From assembly GCA_003152875.1 (NCBI GenBank), contig PMBF01000085.1, positions 1 through 34,745 of the forward strand: DNA of 34,745 nucleotides, written 5' to 3'. Shown here piece by piece: positions 31,945 through 34,745 of the stretch. This DNA comes from Ignavibacteriota bacterium (GTDB lineage Bacteria > Bacteroidota > Ignavibacteria > UBA10030 > UBA6906). The first letter of the stretch is position 1. Each line of letters begins with the position of its first letter. The position numbers and the translations under genes are program-made. Below the pieces are notes generated by a model that saw only the letters and a program-made list of their open reading frames with translations, made no database searches and was not told the DNA's origin.

Positions 31945-31976
31945 TTTGCCCCTCAGAAAAACCTTCCGTATCTTGG
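31945..31976 (+). promoter_or_regulatory. Putative promoter of the serA-like gene
   Basis: TTTG (31945-31948), 20 bases and TATCTTGG (31969-31976) match the Bacteroidota-type layout. The leader would be about 25 bases and ends with CGGAGG. Confidence 0.65.
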
Positions 31977-32005
31977 CGTCGTCCCACCTCAAATCGGAGG
32001 ACCTC

Positions 32006-32932
32006 ATGAAGATTCTGGTGACAGACGGCATTTCGCAGGAGGGTGCCAAGATCCTCAGCGATGCCGGCTTTGAACTCGACCAGCTCGCCCTGAACCCTGA
32101 ACAGCTCCTTGAGAAGATCTGCGCATATGACTGTATCATCGTGCGTTCGGCCACAAAAGTGACGAAGGCAGTCATTGACGCCGGAAGCAGGCTGAAAGTC
32201 ATTGCCCGCGGCGGTGTCGGCGTGGACAACATCGATGTCGAACATGCCGCGGCCAAGGGCGTGATGGTGCTCAATACTCCGGCCGCTTCGGCGATCTCGG
32301 TCGCCGAGCTGGTGATCGGCCACATGCTCGCCGTGAGCCGCTTCCTTCACCTGAGCACCATGGAGATGCGGCAGGGGAAGTGGCCGAAGAAGGAATACTC
32401 CAAGGGCATCGAGCTCTACGGAAAGACGCTGGGCATCATCGGTCTGGGCAACATCGGCAAGGAGGTCGCACGCCGCGCGCTCGGGCTGGGCATGAAGGTC
32501 CTTGCCTACGATCCGCCGTTCGCCCCCATGGAGTTCATTGTCGAGATCACCACGCGGGAGAAGCTGCTATCCACCTCGGACTTCATCACGCTGCACACCC
32601 CTCTCGACAAACAGCACGGAGCGGTCATCGGGCGGAAGGAATTCGAGGTCATGAAGAAGGGGGTCGTGCTGGTGAACTGCGCCCGGGGAGGGGTCGTGGA
32701 CGAAAAGGCGCTCCTCGAGAATCTGAACAGCGGGAAAGTCGGAGGGGCCGGTATCGATGTCTTCGAGCACGAGCCGCCCGACGAGTCCACGAAAGCCCTC
32801 ATCAACCACCCGCGTGTCAGCGTGTCGCCGCACATCGGCGGTTCGACAGTGGAGGCCCAGGAGAGGGTGGGGACGGAGATTGCCCTCAAGGTCGTCAAGG
32901 CCCTGAGTGCCGGGAGATACTCCTCGCTCTGA
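32006..32932 (+). CDS. serA: D-3-phosphoglycerate dehydrogenase-type enzyme, short form
   Basis: This is an NAD-dependent D-2-hydroxyacid dehydrogenase of 308 residues, most like the short 3-phosphoglycerate dehydrogenases that make 3-phosphohydroxypyruvate for serine synthesis. Features are ARGGVGVDNID (about 70-80), LGIIGLGNIGKEVARRALGLG (the NAD fold), NCARGGVVDE with the catalytic arginine, a glutamate in DVFEHEPP, and the histidine in SPHIGGSTVEA. It lacks the C-terminal regulatory ACT domain, so serine feedback through that domain is not expected. ATG 32006 has CGGAGG five bases upstream. The symporter gene starts 31 bases after the stop and may be in the same message. Confidence 0.88.
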   Translation: MKILVTDGISQEGAKILSDAGFELDQLALNPEQLLEKICAYDCIIVRSATKVTKAVIDAGSRLKVIARGGVGVDNIDVEHAAAKGVMVLNTPAASAISVAELVIGHMLAVSRFLHLSTMEMRQGKWPKKEYSKGIELYGKTLGIIGLGNIGKEVARRALGLGMKVLAYDPPFAPMEFIVEITTREKLLSTSDFITLHTPLDKQHGAVIGRKEFEVMKKGVVLVNCARGGVVDEKALLENLNSGKVGGAGIDVFEHEPPDESTKALINHPRVSVSPHIGGSTVEAQERVGTEIALKVVKALSAGRYSSL

Positions 32933-32963
32933 TCACCAAACCCACCCCTGCAGAAAGGCGTTT

Positions 32964-34190
32964 GTGAAGTTCCGTCCTTCCCTCACGCAGATGATCTTCG
33001 CCGGCATGGGGATCGGCCTGATTGTGGGCTGGTTCTTCCCCGGAGCTGGCGTCGCCCTCCGTCCTCTCAGCATCGTTTTCATCAGGCTCATCAAGAGCCT
33101 CATCGCCCCTCTGATCTTTGCGACCCTGGTGGCCGGCATCGCCGGACATGGCAACCTGAAGCAGGTGGGCCGCATGGGGGCGAAAGCCCTGATCTACTTC
33201 GAGATCGTGACCACCCTGGCGCTTGTGATCGGGCTGGTGGCAGTGAACCTCGTCCGTCCCGGCGTGGGTGTCAACCTGCAGGCGGTTTCTCACGTGCAGG
33301 AGTTCGCCGGGAAGGAGCAGACGTTTGCCGAGGTGGTCACCCATATCGTCCCGCAGAGCGTCATCCAGGCGATGGCCGAGGGTGAAGTGCTGCAGATCGT
33401 GGTGTTTGCCGTGCTGTTCGGGATCGCGCTTGCCCTCCTGCCTGAAGGGAAGCGTTCCGTGATGCTTTCGTTCTGCGATTCCCTGGCAGAGACGATGTTC
33501 AGGATGACGGGGATCGTCATGAAGTATGCGCCGATCGGGGTCGGCGCCGCAATTGCCGTCACGGTTGGCCACCGGGGGCTGAGTGTGCTGGTGAATCTCG
33601 CGCTGCTCATCCTCACCTTGTACGGGGCTCTCGCGGCCTTCCTGCTGCTGGTGCTGCTTCCTGTCGCCATGATTGCGGGAGTGCCTGTGCGCCGGTTCAT
33701 TGCTGCGGTTAAGGAGCCGGCCATGATCGCCTTCTCGACTACCAGCTCGGAAGCGGGATTGCCACTGGCCTTCGAGAACATGGAAGCATTCGGCGTTCCC
33801 CGGCGCATCGTCGCCTTCGTCCTTCCCACCGGATACAGCTTCAATCTTGACGGCAGCACGCTGTATCTCTCCCTCGCGGCGATCTTCGTTGCGCAGGCTG
33901 CGGGGATCGAAATGCCTCTGGGAACTCAAGTCCTGATGATGGTGACGCTCATGCTCACCAGCAAAGGGGTTGCCGGCGTCCCCCGGGCATCACTGGTAAT
34001 CCTCGCCGGCACACTGGCATCCTTCGGGCTTCCCCTGGAGGGGGTCGCTGTGATCCTCGGCGTTGACGAGATCCTCGACATGGGGCGAACGGCCGTCAAC
34101 CTCGTCGGCAACTGTCTTGCCACGGCTGTCGTCGCCAGGTGGGAAGGGGTCACCTTCAAGCAACAGGGGCCGGTGATCGCGGAGGGTTGA
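32964..34190 (+). CDS. Dicarboxylate/glutamate:cation symporter (DAACS family)
   Basis: This is a membrane carrier of 408 residues that brings in glutamate, aspartate or C4-dicarboxylates with protons or sodium. It has the eight-helix plus two-hairpin layout of the GltPh family. Key parts are STTSSEAGLPLAFENME (the first hairpin serine stretch), GYSFNLDGSTLYLSLAAIFVAQ (the NLDGT-type unwound helix) and GVAGVPRASLVILAGTL (the second hairpin). ENVRNCLATAVV-like residues near the end (LVGNCLATAVV) hold the substrate asparagine. The start is the GTG at 32964, with AAAGG eight bases before it. The frame upstream overlaps serA and is not needed. Confidence 0.92.
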   Translation: MKFRPSLTQMIFAGMGIGLIVGWFFPGAGVALRPLSIVFIRLIKSLIAPLIFATLVAGIAGHGNLKQVGRMGAKALIYFEIVTTLALVIGLVAVNLVRPGVGVNLQAVSHVQEFAGKEQTFAEVVTHIVPQSVIQAMAEGEVLQIVVFAVLFGIALALLPEGKRSVMLSFCDSLAETMFRMTGIVMKYAPIGVGAAIAVTVGHRGLSVLVNLALLILTLYGALAAFLLLVLLPVAMIAGVPVRRFIAAVKEPAMIAFSTTSSEAGLPLAFENMEAFGVPRRIVAFVLPTGYSFNLDGSTLYLSLAAIFVAQAAGIEMPLGTQVLMMVTLMLTSKGVAGVPRASLVILAGTLASFGLPLEGVAVILGVDEILDMGRTAVNLVGNCLATAVVARWEGVTFKQQGPVIAEG

Positions 34191-34266
34191 CCGTGCGCGA
34201 TGACCCCAGAGAAGCGCGGCGGATTGTGCGGGCCGCCGATCCACACTCCACAATCGACAGCTGACC

Positions 34267-34745
34267 ATGGATATCCTATCCATTTCCCGGGGGCTGCTGG
34301 GTCTGGCCCTGGTCACGTTCATGGCATTCCTCTTCTCCTCCAATCGCAGGGCAATCAACTGGCGCCTCGTTGCGGTGGGGATCGTCATGCAATTTGGCTT
34401 TGCTTTTCTCGTGGGGAAGACCTGGATCGGCCGGGAAGTGTTCGGCTGGATCAGCCGGTGGTTCGTGGTCCTCTTCAGCTTTGCGGGAGAGGGGGCACAG
34501 TTCGTTTTCGGCAGCCTCGCGAAGAGTCCGGATACCCAGGGAAGCCTTGGCTTTTTCTTCGCGTTTCAGGTCCTGCCCACCATTATCTTTTTCGCATCAC
34601 TCATGGCAACCCTGTACTACCTGGGGATCATGCAGCGGGTGGTCCAGGGAATTGCCTGGATCATGGCACGGCTGCTCAGGACGAGCGGGGCGGAATCGCT
34701 CGACGTCGCGGCCAACACCTTCATCGGGCAGACCGAGGCTCCACT
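34267..34745 (+). CDS. NupC-type concentrative nucleoside transporter, 5' part
   Basis: The frame opens at an ATG and runs off the right edge. It encodes 159 residues with at least four hydrophobic segments. The pattern LLGLALVTFMAFLFSSNRRAINWRL, then GWISRWFVVLFSFAGEGAQFVFGS, FFFAFQVLPTIIFFASLMATLYYLG, and SGAESLDVAANTFIGQTEAP is that of the CNT family, which moves nucleosides with sodium or protons. GQTEAP is the family signature in the substrate hairpin. About 60 percent of the protein lies beyond the window. No clear ribosome site precedes it; it follows the symporter by 76 bases. Confidence 0.92.
   Translation, partial: MDILSISRGLLGLALVTFMAFLFSSNRRAINWRLVAVGIVMQFGFAFLVGKTWIGREVFGWISRWFVVLFSFAGEGAQFVFGSLAKSPDTQGSLGFFFAFQVLPTIIFFASLMATLYYLGIMQRVVQGIAWIMARLLRTSGAESLDVAANTFIGQTEAP

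Noticed and set aside
32895-33929. A long minus-strand frame opposite the symporter gene
   Set aside because: It is rich in histidine, aspartate and arginine as expected from antisense of a membrane protein gene.

Overview
The window reads as a chromosomal segment of a GC-rich bacterium of the FCB group (Bacteroidota / Ignavibacteriota-like). Three things suggest this: a secreted protein with a type IX secretion C-terminal signal built around NYPNPFNP, several lipoproteins and secreted glycosidases, and promoters of the type TTG-N19/20-TAnnTTG, as known from Bacteroidota. The species cannot be named from the sequence. Coding density is high, with five gene-free stretches of a few hundred bases. 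There is no rRNA, no complete insertion sequence and no CRISPR array. The only tRNA is the 5' end of a tRNA-Leu cut by the left edge.

Left part (1-11.4 kb), mostly minus strand. An aryl-acid CoA ligase, a two-ACT-domain protein and a class I aminotransferase form an operon typical of aromatic amino acid fermentation or synthesis through aryl-acetates. It has its own promoter and a strong leader hairpin. A small exported peptide gene (4361-4510) and a convergent hairpin terminator separate it from an envelope operon read leftward: nusB, a UMF1-type transporter, a lone DsbD-alpha-like domain, lpxH and a class A penicillin-binding protein. A nine-repeat WG lipoprotein lies upstream of nusB.

Middle (11.5-26.1 kb), mostly plus strand. 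First come a GT-B-like protein of unknown specificity, possibly from a leaderless mRNA, and a T9SS-exported lamin-tail protein. A GntR/LacI-type regulator with a palindrome just after its promoter heads a sugar-acid cluster: 6-phosphogluconate dehydrogenase, 4-phosphoerythronate dehydrogenase (PdxB-like) and 2-keto-3-deoxygluconate kinase. An orphan Cas6-family gene follows, preceded by a 107-bp imperfect inverted repeat. After it come a four-PAS histidine kinase, an unknown helical protein on the opposite strand, a ROK glucokinase and a DnaQ/GIY-YIG nuclease fusion.

Right part (26.1-34.7 kb). A GH27 alpha-galactosidase and a GH20 beta-hexosaminidase form a glycan-degrading pair. They are followed by a hairpin-rich gene-poor stretch, a 54-residue zinc-ribbon microprotein coupled to a 13-codon leader ORF, and a small unknown protein. 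Last are a 3-phosphoglycerate dehydrogenase-type enzyme, a dicarboxylate/glutamate symporter and the start of a NupC-type nucleoside transporter.

The strongest candidate for something new is the lone cas6-like gene with its structured leader and start-codon palindrome (19662-20525). Next is the leader-coupled zinc-ribbon microprotein at 30850-31052.
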